NCBI GenBank assembly: GCA_945290265.1
Contig: CALYQW010000010.1
Span: 1 to 64,000 of the forward strand
DNA length: 64,000 bases
Direction: 5' to 3'
Origin: an uncultured Erwinia sp.
GTDB taxonomy: Bacteria > Pseudomonadota > Gammaproteobacteria > Enterobacterales > Enterobacteriaceae
The position numbers and the translations under genes were made by a program. Position 1 is the stretch's first letter, and every line of letters begins with the position of its first letter. This document shows, one piece after another, positions 16,361 to 24,388 of this stretch. A model generated the notes under the pieces. That model worked only from the letters and a program-made list of their open reading frames with translations. It did not search any database and was not told where the DNA came from.

Positions 16361-17401
16361 TTGAATAACACGAGAGTCTTCGCCATGAATATGTCAGGGA
16401 ATAAAGTACAAAATGAGGATGCGCATTTTGTTGCTTATGCCGTTTCAACCAGAAACCTGCTTTCTCTGGCAAAACGTGTAGCAAAATTCAATGTGCCGGT
16501 TTTAATTACCGGGGAAACAGGCACCGGTAAAGAGTGCGTGGCAAAATATATACATCAGCACGCTTTCTCTGACAATGCCCCCTATGTCGCGATTAACTGT
16601 GCCGCTATTCCTGAAACCATGCTGGAGTCAGTGTTATTTGGTTATGAAAAAGGCGCGTTTACCGGCGCGGTAAACAGCCAGCCGGGTAAGTTTGAACAGG
16701 CAAATGGCGGAACCCTGTTACTGGATGAAATTGGCGATATGCCGCTGGCATTACAGGTAAAACTTTTACGGGTATTACAGGAACAGGAAGTTGAGCGTCT
16801 GGGAAGCCATCGCCGCGTCAAACTAAATATTCGTCTGATTGCTGCAACCAATAAAAATCTTGAGCAGGAAGTGGCCGAAGGGCGCTTTCGTCAGGATCTG
16901 TTTTATCGTCTGTCGGTGGTACCAGTGCATATCCCGCCGCTGCGCCAGCGCACGGAAGACATTATTCCGCTGGCTGAACTGTTTATCCGCAAATATCAGG
17001 AGTATTCAGCGGAAAATGCTGAGCTGACCGCTGATGCGCATCACGCTCTGCTTGCCTATCCCTGGCCGGGTAATGTGCGCGAACTGGAAAATGTGGTGCA
17101 GCGTAGCCTGATCATGTCCAGTGGCGGCGTCCTCAATTCAGCTTCTTTGGGGATCAACCCGGCCTCTCCGGCGCTGTCTGTGCCTGAGGAGGCAGAGATC
17201 GCTTTGTCGCCTCCGGAAGATTCACGTCCGATCAAACAGCGCGGCAGGATTGCGGAATACCAGTACATCTGCGACCTGCTTAAGCGTCATCGGGGCAATA
17301 AATCCAAGACTGCTGAGTGTCTGGGTATCACCCCCCGGGCGCTACGTTATCGGCTCGCTTCTATGCGTCAGCAGGGATTTGATCCCAGTCTGACGTTTTA
17401 A
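16361..17401 (+). CDS. lafK: Sigma-54-dependent lateral flagellar activator LafK
   Basis: An AAA+ enhancer-binding protein that drives sigma-54 promoters. Counting from the chosen start: Walker A G-E-T-G-T-G-K-E (51-58), the sigma-54 contact loop G-A-F-T-G-A (98-103), Walker B L-L-L-D-E-I-G (119-125), and a C-terminal Fis-type helix-turn-helix (N-K-S-K-T-A-E-C-L-G-I-T-P-R-A-L-R-Y-R-L). No receiver domain precedes the AAA+ module. I chose TTG at 16361 because AGGAG lies eight bases upstream; ATG at 16385 is the alternative, with a poorer ribosome site. The stop is 24 bases before lfiE. Canonical sigma-54 promoters occur at 29.8 and 41.06 kb. Confidence 0.92.
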   Translation: MNNTRVFAMNMSGNKVQNEDAHFVAYAVSTRNLLSLAKRVAKFNVPVLITGETGTGKECVAKYIHQHAFSDNAPYVAINCAAIPETMLESVLFGYEKGAFTGAVNSQPGKFEQANGGTLLLDEIGDMPLALQVKLLRVLQEQEVERLGSHRRVKLNIRLIAATNKNLEQEVAEGRFRQDLFYRLSVVPVHIPPLRQRTEDIIPLAELFIRKYQEYSAENAELTADAHHALLAYPWPGNVRELENVVQRSLIMSSGGVLNSASLGINPASPALSVPEEAEIALSPPEDSRPIKQRGRIAEYQYICDLLKRHRGNKSKTAECLGITPRALRYRLASMRQQGFDPSLTF

Positions 17402-17425
17402 TTTGTCAACCAGGAACGCGTTTTT

Positions 17426-17782
17426 ATGATCGACAAACTCGCCGCCAGCCCGACGCTGGCCGCCAATTCGACAATGCTCGCTCAGATGGAGCGCATGCGC
17501 CTTGAGGCCAGCGCAGGACAACTGTCGCCGCTGCCTGCTGGCGTATCGGCCGCAGTGTCCGCCCCTTCATTTGCTTCAGTATTGGATCAGATGATTAACC
17601 ACGTTGATAACCAGCAGCATGTTGCTACGGAAAAACAGCGCGCGGTTGATATGGGCATCAGTGACGATTTGACGGGTGCGATGCTGGAGAGTCAGAAAGC
17701 CAGCGTGGCATTTTCCGCCATGATTCAGGTTCGCAATAAGCTGCAAACGGCGTTTGACGACGTCATTAATATCTCCTTGTAA
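17426..17782 (+). CDS. lfiE: Lateral flagellar hook-basal body protein LfiE (FliE homologue)
   Basis: A 118-residue protein joining the MS ring to the rod. The C-terminal half carries the FliE pattern S-F-A-S-V-L-D-Q-M-I-N and K-A-S-V-A-F-S-A-M-I-Q-V-R-N-K-L (about 93-108). AGGAA precedes the ATG. It follows lafK and precedes lfiF by 8 bases, so lafK and the lfi genes are one transcript. Confidence 0.93.
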   Translation: MIDKLAASPTLAANSTMLAQMERMRLEASAGQLSPLPAGVSAAVSAPSFASVLDQMINHVDNQQHVATEKQRAVDMGISDDLTGAMLESQKASVAFSAMIQVRNKLQTAFDDVINISL

Positions 17783-17790
17783 GGTGTTCT

Positions 17791-19422
17791 GTGGGCGAGA
17801 AATTCAAAGCGTTACTGAAAGGGATCTCAGTCGAAAAATTAAAAAAATGGGCGTTACCGGCCGGCGGGGCACTGGCCGCGACAGCCGTGATCGTGGCGCT
17901 GCTGTGGCAGAGCAATAACCACTACACCACGCTGTTTGGTTCCCAGGAACATATTCCGCTGCCGCAGGTGGTGGAAGTCCTGTCCGGGGAACAGATCCCG
18001 TACCGCGTTGAGCCGACAAGCGGCAGTTTGTTGGTGCGTGAAGGCGACCTGCCGAAGGCACGGATGGCGCTGGCTGCCAGGGGTATTCAGGCACAAAGCC
18101 CGGCGGGCTATGAGCTGATGGATCGTGAAGAAATGCTGGGCAGCAGCCAGTTTATTCAGAACATTCGTTTCAAACGCAGCCTGGAAGGTGAACTGGCGCA
18201 GAGCATTATGGCACTGAATGCGGTGGAATATGCCCGGGTGCATTTAGGCATCAGCGAAACCAGCTCCTTTGTCTTAAGCAACAAGCCTGACAGCACTGCC
18301 TCGGTGATGCTGCGTCTGGCCTATGGTCAGCAGCTGGCTGAGGATCAGGTGGCCGCCATTGTCAGCCTGGTATCCGGCAGTCTGCCGGGGATGAAATCTC
18401 AGCAGGTGCGGGTAGTGGATCAGCACGGCACGCTGCTGTCAGCGGGGCTGGATCAACAGAGCAACCGTCAGCAGAGCAAGGCCAGTGGCGAAGCCATTCA
18501 GCGCATCCGTCAACAGACGGAACGTAATCTGGCGAACGTACTGCTCCCGGTGACCGGCGCTGACAACTTCCGCATCAGCGTAGTGCCACGTCTGAACTTC
18601 AGTCAGATCGAGGAAACTCAGGAGCGCCTCCTTGGTGAGCCGCGTCCAACCAATGAAAACCTGTTGCAGGAAAATACCACTGACCAGCTGGCGTTGGGTA
18701 TTCCCGGTTCGCTGAGTAACCGTCCGGCTAACCAGCCGCAGGCGCAGCAGGATAAAAATAATCCAACGCAGCTCTCTACCCGCAATCAGACGCAGCGCCA
18801 GATCGGCTATGACCGCGATGTGCGCCATATTCGCCATCCAGGCTATCAGCTTGAGAAGCTGACGGTCGCGGTAGTACTGAATCAGAACGCCCCGCAAATA
18901 AAAGACTGGACGGCAGAGCAGCAGCAGCAGGTACAGCAAATGCTCAGTCAGGCCGCCGGAATCGATAGCGCGCGTGGCGATGTACTCAGCCTCAACCTGT
19001 TGAACTTCACGCTGCCACCGTCAGATATCATGCCGCCGGAACGCTGGTGGGAACGTCAAAGCACCCTCGACTGGAGTATTCGTGGCGCGGTGGCTCTGCT
19101 GGTACTGCTGATCACCCTGTTTGGTCTGCTGCCGATGATGCGCCGTATTGGCCGTCGGCAGGAGAACGCAGAACAGGCTGAAAGCGCTGTACTGCCAGCG
19201 GGCGTATTCATTAACGACGAAGAAAACGACGAAGAAGGTAACGGTGCGCTGTCTGAACTGACTGCAGGCCAATTCCCGGGCAACGAGGATCTGCCGGCAC
19301 AAAGTTCCGGACTGGAAACTAAAGTTGCCTTCCTGCAAAACCTGGCGCAAAGCGAAACCGATCGCGTGGCAGAAGTTATCAAACAGTGGATCAGCAGCAA
19401 TGAAAGAAGCAGCAGCAAATAA
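17791..19422 (+). CDS. lfiF: Lateral flagellar MS-ring protein LfiF (FliF homologue)
   Basis: A 543-residue inner-membrane ring protein. Membrane helices lie at about 20-40 and about 430-450, with the periplasmic ring-building domains between them (Y-R-V-E-P-T-S-G-S-L-L-V and R-V-H-L-G-I-S-E in the first half). The cytoplasmic C-terminus ends in the LfiG-binding tail (V-A-E-V-I-K-Q-W-I-S). It starts with GTG. The stop lies inside the lfiG gene, giving a 23-base overlap. Confidence 0.94.
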   Translation: MGEKFKALLKGISVEKLKKWALPAGGALAATAVIVALLWQSNNHYTTLFGSQEHIPLPQVVEVLSGEQIPYRVEPTSGSLLVREGDLPKARMALAARGIQAQSPAGYELMDREEMLGSSQFIQNIRFKRSLEGELAQSIMALNAVEYARVHLGISETSSFVLSNKPDSTASVMLRLAYGQQLAEDQVAAIVSLVSGSLPGMKSQQVRVVDQHGTLLSAGLDQQSNRQQSKASGEAIQRIRQQTERNLANVLLPVTGADNFRISVVPRLNFSQIEETQERLLGEPRPTNENLLQENTTDQLALGIPGSLSNRPANQPQAQQDKNNPTQLSTRNQTQRQIGYDRDVRHIRHPGYQLEKLTVAVVLNQNAPQIKDWTAEQQQQVQQMLSQAAGIDSARGDVLSLNLLNFTLPPSDIMPPERWWERQSTLDWSIRGAVALLVLLITLFGLLPMMRRIGRRQENAEQAESAVLPAGVFINDEENDEEGNGALSELTAGQFPGNEDLPAQSSGLETKVAFLQNLAQSETDRVAEVIKQWISSNERSSSK

Positions 19423-20434
19423 AAACAGAAGTGTGACGTCAGAGGAATCGCGTTCCCTGATTGAACAGGCGGCAATTCTGCTGCTGAGCATTGGTGAAGA
19501 GGCCGCTTCAACGGTGATGAGTAAGCTGGGGCGCGAAGAGGTGCTGCGCCTGAGCGAAACTATGGCGCGTTTGAATGGGGTGAAGCTGACTCAGGCGCGT
19601 AAGGCGATGAATAACTTCTTCCAGGCTTACAGCGAGCAGAGCGGAATTAATGGCGCGTCACGCAGCTACCTGCGCAATATTCTGGAGAGGGCGCTGGGCA
19701 GTGAAATTGCCCGTAGCGTGATTAACGGCATTTATGGTGATGAAATTCGTCACCGCATGTCACGTTTACAGTGGGTAGATACCCCGCAGCTGGCGGCGCT
19801 GGTTGATCAGGAACACTTACAGCTACAGGCGGTGTTTCTGGCCTTCTTACCGCCGGACGTGGCGGCCGATGTCCTGATGCATCTGGAGCCGGCGCGTCAG
19901 GATGAAATCCTTTACCGCCTGTCGCGTCTTGATGACGTTAACCGCGATGTGGTCAACGAGCTGGATCGCCTGGTTGAACGCGGTGTGGCGGTATTGTCTG
20001 AACACGGTTCTAAAGTGGAAGGCGTCAAGCAGGCGGCAAATATCGTTAACCGTATTCAGGTTAATCAACAGGCGCTGCTGGATCAGCTGCATGCCCGCGA
20101 TGAGAACGTGGTAGAAGCGCTGAAAAACGAAATGTACGAATTCTTTATCCTCAGTCGTCAGAGCGTGGTAACCCTGCAACGTCTGCTGGAAGAGATCCCG
20201 ATGGAGCAGTGGGCTGTCGCGCTGAAAGGCTCCGAACCGGTGCTGCGTCAGGCGATCTTCGCCGCGATGCCAAAACGTCAGATGCAGCAGTTGCAAAGCA
20301 TCACTCAGCGCATGGGCTCCGTACCTGTCAGCCGTATTTCGCAGGTTCGTCGCGATATTATGGCCCGGGTGCGTGAACTGGCTGAGGAAGATGAAATTCA
20401 GGTGCAGTTGTTCAGTGAAAAAACGATGGAATAA
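19400..20434 (+). CDS. lfiG: Lateral motor rotor protein LfiG (FliG homologue)
   Basis: A 344-residue rotor protein. The N-terminal domain binds LfiF (A-A-I-L-L-L-S-I-G, 24-32), the middle carries the armadillo-like domain, and the C-terminal domain (about 235-340) faces the stator. By alignment from memory to E. coli FliG, K276, R293 and R312 correspond to the torque residues K264, R281 and R297. D288 and D289 correspond to Ser300 and Ile301, and no acidic residue lies between 293 and 312. I chose the ATG at 19400 because the FliG-like sequence begins there; upstream codons only shadow lfiF. It overlaps lfiF by 23 bases. Confidence 0.92.
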   Translation: MKEAAANKNRSVTSEESRSLIEQAAILLLSIGEEAASTVMSKLGREEVLRLSETMARLNGVKLTQARKAMNNFFQAYSEQSGINGASRSYLRNILERALGSEIARSVINGIYGDEIRHRMSRLQWVDTPQLAALVDQEHLQLQAVFLAFLPPDVAADVLMHLEPARQDEILYRLSRLDDVNRDVVNELDRLVERGVAVLSEHGSKVEGVKQAANIVNRIQVNQQALLDQLHARDENVVEALKNEMYEFFILSRQSVVTLQRLLEEIPMEQWAVALKGSEPVLRQAIFAAMPKRQMQQLQSITQRMGSVPVSRISQVRRDIMARVRELAEEDEIQVQLFSEKTME

Positions 20435-20437
20435 GCG

Positions 20438-21142
20438 ATGAAAAAATTCAGCGCGCGCGGCGTTGCGATACGCCCGCACCAGTTTCCTCCGCTGCGCAAG
20501 TCCTGGCCGCAGCCGGAAGGCCAGCCTGCTGTCATGGAGGCTGCTGAATATCAGCAGCAGCTGGTGGCCGGCTTTAATCAGGGCTTGAGCGATGGCTTCA
20601 CTCAGGGCGTGGAAACTGGCAAAACCCAGGGATATCATGAAGGTAAGTTGCAGGGGCAGCAGGAGGGGATGCGTCTGGGGCAGGAAGAAGGCAAACGCCA
20701 GGCGCTGAGCACGTTCAATCAGGCCGCGCAGCCGCTAAATGTGATAGCAGAGAAACTGCAGCGGGCGCTGGACACCCATAAACAGCATCGGCGCAGTGAG
20801 CTGTTGCAACTGGTGGAAAAAGTGACCCGTCAAGTGATCCGCTGTGAACTGGCGTTACAGCCTGCTCAGTTGCTGACGCTGGTGGAAGAGGCGCTGGCCA
20901 GCCTGTCGGAGCCGCCGAAACGGCTGCGCGTGCTGCTGAACCCGGAGGAGTTTGCCCGCATCAGTGAAATTGACGCGGAAAAAGTCAGCCGCTGGGGGCT
21001 GGTTGCTGATGACGAGATGCCGCTGGGCGAATGCCGCATTGTTACTGAATCCGCAGAAATGGATGTCGGCTGTGCGCATCGCCTGGAACAATGTATGGAC
21101 GTGCTGACAGAAAACCTGTCGGTGCAGCCGGAGGCGCAATGA
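20438..21142 (+). CDS. lfiH: Lateral export ATPase regulator LfiH (FliH homologue)
   Basis: A 234-residue cytoplasmic stator of the export ATPase. The long run of GxxxG-type repeats (about 48-90: G-F-N-Q-G, G-F-T-Q-G, G-Y-H-E-G, G-M-R-L-G) is the FliH hallmark. The C-terminal globular half has the pattern L-V-E-K-V-T-R-Q-V-I-R-C-E. The stop overlaps the lfiI start as ATGA. Confidence 0.92.
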   Translation: MKKFSARGVAIRPHQFPPLRKSWPQPEGQPAVMEAAEYQQQLVAGFNQGLSDGFTQGVETGKTQGYHEGKLQGQQEGMRLGQEEGKRQALSTFNQAAQPLNVIAEKLQRALDTHKQHRRSELLQLVEKVTRQVIRCELALQPAQLLTLVEEALASLSEPPKRLRVLLNPEEFARISEIDAEKVSRWGLVADDEMPLGECRIVTESAEMDVGCAHRLEQCMDVLTENLSVQPEAQ

Positions 21143-22458
21143 GCCTCTCCGCGCCCCTTGAGCGGGCAATCAAATCCATGGAAAAAATCAGCCTGGCGCG
21201 GGTCGCCGGGCGGCTGGTGCGCGTCAACGGCCTGCTGCTGGAAGCCACCGGTTGTGCGCTGGCGGTAGGGCAGCGCTGCCATATTGAAAGCATCAGTGGT
21301 GAACTGATTGAGGCGCAGGTAGTGGGTTTCGATCGTGAAATCACCTGCCTGATGCCTTTTCATCAGCCCCACGGATTGATTGCCGGCGCGCGGGTATTAC
21401 CGGCGGATAAAAGCAGCGAGTTGCTGATTGGCGACAGTTGGCTGGGGCGGGTGATTAACGGTCGCGGCGAACCGATTGACGGACGTGGCGCACTGGGCGG
21501 CGACAACGTACTGCAACAGCAGATCGCCCAAATCCATCCCCTGACGCGTAAGGCGGTGGACTGCCCGTTGGATGTTGGGGTGAAAGTGATTAATGGCCTG
21601 CTGACGGTAGGCAAAGGCCAGCGTATTGGCCTGATGGCCGGCTCCGGAGTGGGGAAAAGCGTGTTGTTAGGCATGCTGACCCGCAATACCCGCGCCGATG
21701 TGGTGGTAGTCGGGCTGATTGGCGAACGTGGTCGTGAAGTCAAAGAGTTTATCGAGCACAGCCTGCAGGCCGCCGGAATGGCGAAATCGGTGATAGTCGC
21801 GGCCCCCGCTGACGAATCGCCGCTGATGCGTATTAAAGCCACCGAACTCTGTCATACCATTGCCAGCCATTACCGCGACAGCGGCAAAGATGTGCTGTTG
21901 CTGGTGGATTCACTAACCCGCTATGCCATGGCACAGCGTGAGATTGCGCTGTCACTGGGCGAGCCACCGGCCACCAAAGGCTATCCACCATCGGCGTTTG
22001 GCCTGATCCCGCGTCTGGTGGAAACCGCCGGCAATGCTGCGGGCAACGGCACCATGACCGCCATGTATACCGTGCTGGCCGAAGGTGACGATCAACAGGA
22101 TCCCATTGTGGACTGTGCCCGCGCGGTGCTGGACGGCCATATTGTGCTGTCACGTCATCTGGCGGAAGCCGGTCACTATCCGGCGATAGATATTGGTCAG
22201 AGCATCAGCCGATGTATGAGTCAGGTCATTGATCGTCAGCAGCAGCAGGACGCGCGCGCGGTGCGCCAGCTGTATGCCGACTATATGGCGCTGAAGCCGC
22301 TGTTACCGCTCGGCGGCTATGTCGCCGGCGTGGATGCGGCCGCTGACCGTGCGGTGCGGCTGTTCCCGGCGGTAGAAAGTTTTTTACAGCAGCAGGTGGA
22401 CAAATGCGCCACGCTGCCTGAAACCATCACTAATCTTGCCACTCTGGCAAATGCGTAA
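21139..22458 (+). CDS. lfiI: Lateral flagellar export ATPase LfiI (FliI homologue)
   Basis: A 439-residue F1-type ATPase that releases chaperones from export cargo. Walker A G-S-G-V-G-K-S lies near 171-177, the Walker B-type L-L-L-V-D-S-L-T-R-Y-A near 254-264, and the family signature P-P-S-A-F-G-L-I-P-R-L near 282-292. The ATG at 21139 overlaps the lfiH stop; a 16-codon upstream extension is a shadow of lfiH. Length matches FliI. Confidence 0.95.
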   Translation: MSLSAPLERAIKSMEKISLARVAGRLVRVNGLLLEATGCALAVGQRCHIESISGELIEAQVVGFDREITCLMPFHQPHGLIAGARVLPADKSSELLIGDSWLGRVINGRGEPIDGRGALGGDNVLQQQIAQIHPLTRKAVDCPLDVGVKVINGLLTVGKGQRIGLMAGSGVGKSVLLGMLTRNTRADVVVVGLIGERGREVKEFIEHSLQAAGMAKSVIVAAPADESPLMRIKATELCHTIASHYRDSGKDVLLLVDSLTRYAMAQREIALSLGEPPATKGYPPSAFGLIPRLVETAGNAAGNGTMTAMYTVLAEGDDQQDPIVDCARAVLDGHIVLSRHLAEAGHYPAIDIGQSISRCMSQVIDRQQQQDARAVRQLYADYMALKPLLPLGGYVAGVDAAADRAVRLFPAVESFLQQQVDKCATLPETITNLATLANA

Positions 22459-22470
22459 GGACACTGCATC

Positions 22471-22926
22471 GTGACCATGACAACTGCCGGCCTCTCTGTG
22501 CTGGAAACCCTGCGTCAAATCCGTGAGCGGGCGGTGGAAGAAGCCACCGGAAAACTGTCACAGCAAGCCCGTCTGTGTCAGCGTTATCTGAATAATATTA
22601 CCGCGCTGAAAGCGCTGAGTGAATGTGATACCCCGGCAGAGCCGGACGCGGCTCAGTTGCACAACCGCGCGCGCTTTCGCGCCGGTATTCAGCGGGTAAT
22701 CGACTGGCAGCAGCAGCAGCAGGCGCTGGCGGCCATTGAGCAGGATGAACTGCAACAGCAGCTGAAACAGCAGGCCTGCCGCGAAATGATCCTTAACACG
22801 GTGATCCAGCAGCAAAAAGATGCTCTTGAACGTGCGCTGCGTCAGCAGGCGCAAAAAAATACTGATGCAATGGCCAGCCAGAGCTGGCTGCTTGCACACC
22901 CGGTGCGTCAGCGTGCCGGCCGATAA
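22471..22926 (+). CDS. lfiJ: Lateral flagellar export chaperone/escort LfiJ (FliJ homologue)
   Basis: A 151-residue, almost entirely helical, Gln-rich coiled-coil protein with the FliJ size and position directly after the ATPase gene. Start GTG at 22471 with AAGGA eight bases upstream; an ATG two codons in is the alternative. Sequence conservation in FliJ is low, so the assignment rests on gene order and coiled-coil character. It is followed after 16 bases by a glycosyltransferase gene. Confidence 0.85.
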   Translation: MTMTTAGLSVLETLRQIRERAVEEATGKLSQQARLCQRYLNNITALKALSECDTPAEPDAAQLHNRARFRAGIQRVIDWQQQQQALAAIEQDELQQQLKQQACREMILNTVIQQQKDALERALRQQAQKNTDAMASQSWLLAHPVRQRAGR

Positions 22927-22942
22927 AAGGGGAATTTTCTCC

Positions 22943-24388
22943 ATGACCACACCTCCCGATTTCATGTCACGCCTGCTGGCGCGTCAGTCGGTAGCGGACA
23001 GTAAGTCGCTGCCGTTTGTCAGCGTGGTGACGCCGACCTGGAACCGGCGCGAGTTTCTGCCTTATCTGCTGTATATGTTTCAGTATCAGGACTATCCGGC
23101 GGATCGGCGTGAACTGGTGATCCTGGATGATTCACCGCAAAGTAATGCGGATTTAATCACCAGTTTTCAGCGCGTTGCACCCTGTGCCAAAGCCATTCGC
23201 TATTACCACCTGAGCGAGCGGCTGACGCTGGGCGAAAAGCGTAATCGCCTGAACCGCCTTGCGCAGGGGGAATATATCATCTGTATGGATGATGATGACT
23301 ACTACCCGGCGGATAAACTCAGCTACACCATTAAAGAAATGCGTCGTCACAATGCGGTGTTTGCTGGCTGCGATCGTATTCCGGTGTGGTACAGCCATAT
23401 TAACCGGGTGTATATGAGCGCCAGCTTTGGGCCAAATCATGCGCTGAATGGCACCTTCGCCTATCATCGCAATTTTCTGAAAAAGCATCGCTACGACAGC
23501 GAGGCAACCCTGTCAGAAGAGCAGGGCTTTCTTAACGACTTTACCTGCCCGGTACTGCAGCTGGATCCGCAGCGCAGCATTTTATGCGTCTCTCATCATG
23601 CCAATACCTTTGATAAGGATTTCATTATGAGCAGCTGTGATGACGCGCCACAGCAGCTGGATGATATTGTCAGTGACAGCCATCTGCGCCGTTTTTATCA
23701 GCGACTGCGTCAGGCACCGGTACGTACCAGCATTAACTGGTCTTTCTTTGAGCGCATCCTGATTAACCCTCACCAGACAGACTGCGAAACGGCCGAACGC
23801 TGTATTGACGCCCTGGTGGCGCAGGGTGTCAGCCGGCAGCAAATTACGCTGCTGGACAGCGCGGTGGATCAACCAGCAGTGTACAGCCATCTGCAGGCGG
23901 CGCAAAAAGCTCGCCAGGCAGGCTGGCAAAACTACCTGCTGCTGGATGCGCGCGTGCACTTTGTGCGTCAGGAAAAAACCGTGAAAAACCTGAACCAGCT
24001 GCTTGCTGCCTGTCAGGCATTGCCCTGGGATGTGCTGCTGTTGGGCTGTGCGCTGGAACGAGGGCAACCGCTGCAGGCGCTGCCTGGTGCTGTCCGGGTT
24101 ACGGCAGCCAGTCAGCCAGTGGCCTACGCTGTCAACCAGCCGCGTTACCCCGAATTTATTGCCATGCTGCAGCAGACGCTGGCAGAGCAACAGGTTCAGT
24201 CGGATAACGCTGCCTGCCAGCAAAACCTGCTGTGGCAGCCGCTGGCAGCCAGTGGACGCTGGCTGGCTCTGTACCCCAGTTATGCCTGGCTTGATGTTGA
24301 CCCTGACGGGCGTTCGCTGGCGCATAACTTTTTTCGCAAATTAACACCACTAAACGATGCTAATCAGCGCGTTGAGACATCACTATGA
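22943..24388 (+). CDS. Two-domain glycosyltransferase (GT2 plus GT25-like) in the flagellar operon
   Basis: A 481-residue cytoplasmic protein. Residues about 20-260 form a GT-A family 2 domain: V-S-V-V-T-P-T-W-N-R-R (about 24-34), V-I-L-D-D-S near 61-66, and the metal/donor motif M-D-D-D-D-Y near 114-119. Residues about 285-465 resemble family 25 transferases (Y-L-L-L-D-A-R-V-H-F, W-D-V-L-L-L-G, A-Y-A-V-N). The usual E-D-D of that family reads L-D-A, so this half may be inactive. The start ATG has AGGGG upstream; codons before it overlap lfiJ in another frame. It follows lfiJ by 16 bases, which points to modification of flagellar protein. Confidence 0.8.
   Translation: MTTPPDFMSRLLARQSVADSKSLPFVSVVTPTWNRREFLPYLLYMFQYQDYPADRRELVILDDSPQSNADLITSFQRVAPCAKAIRYYHLSERLTLGEKRNRLNRLAQGEYIICMDDDDYYPADKLSYTIKEMRRHNAVFAGCDRIPVWYSHINRVYMSASFGPNHALNGTFAYHRNFLKKHRYDSEATLSEEQGFLNDFTCPVLQLDPQRSILCVSHHANTFDKDFIMSSCDDAPQQLDDIVSDSHLRRFYQRLRQAPVRTSINWSFFERILINPHQTDCETAERCIDALVAQGVSRQQITLLDSAVDQPAVYSHLQAAQKARQAGWQNYLLLDARVHFVRQEKTVKNLNQLLAACQALPWDVLLLGCALERGQPLQALPGAVRVTAASQPVAYAVNQPRYPEFIAMLQQTLAEQQVQSDNAACQQNLLWQPLAASGRWLALYPSYAWLDVDPDGRSLAHNFFRKLTPLNDANQRVETSL

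Noticed and set aside
18439..18939. Long minus-strand frame opposite lfiF, and similar antisense frames opposite lfiG, lfhA and arnA
   Set aside because: Mirror frames of GC-rich coding sequence with no ribosome sites or domain character.
19325..19399. Upstream extension of lfiG inside lfiF
   Set aside because: The residues are a frame shadow of the LfiF tail and not FliG-like; the ATG at 19400 begins the family-like sequence.
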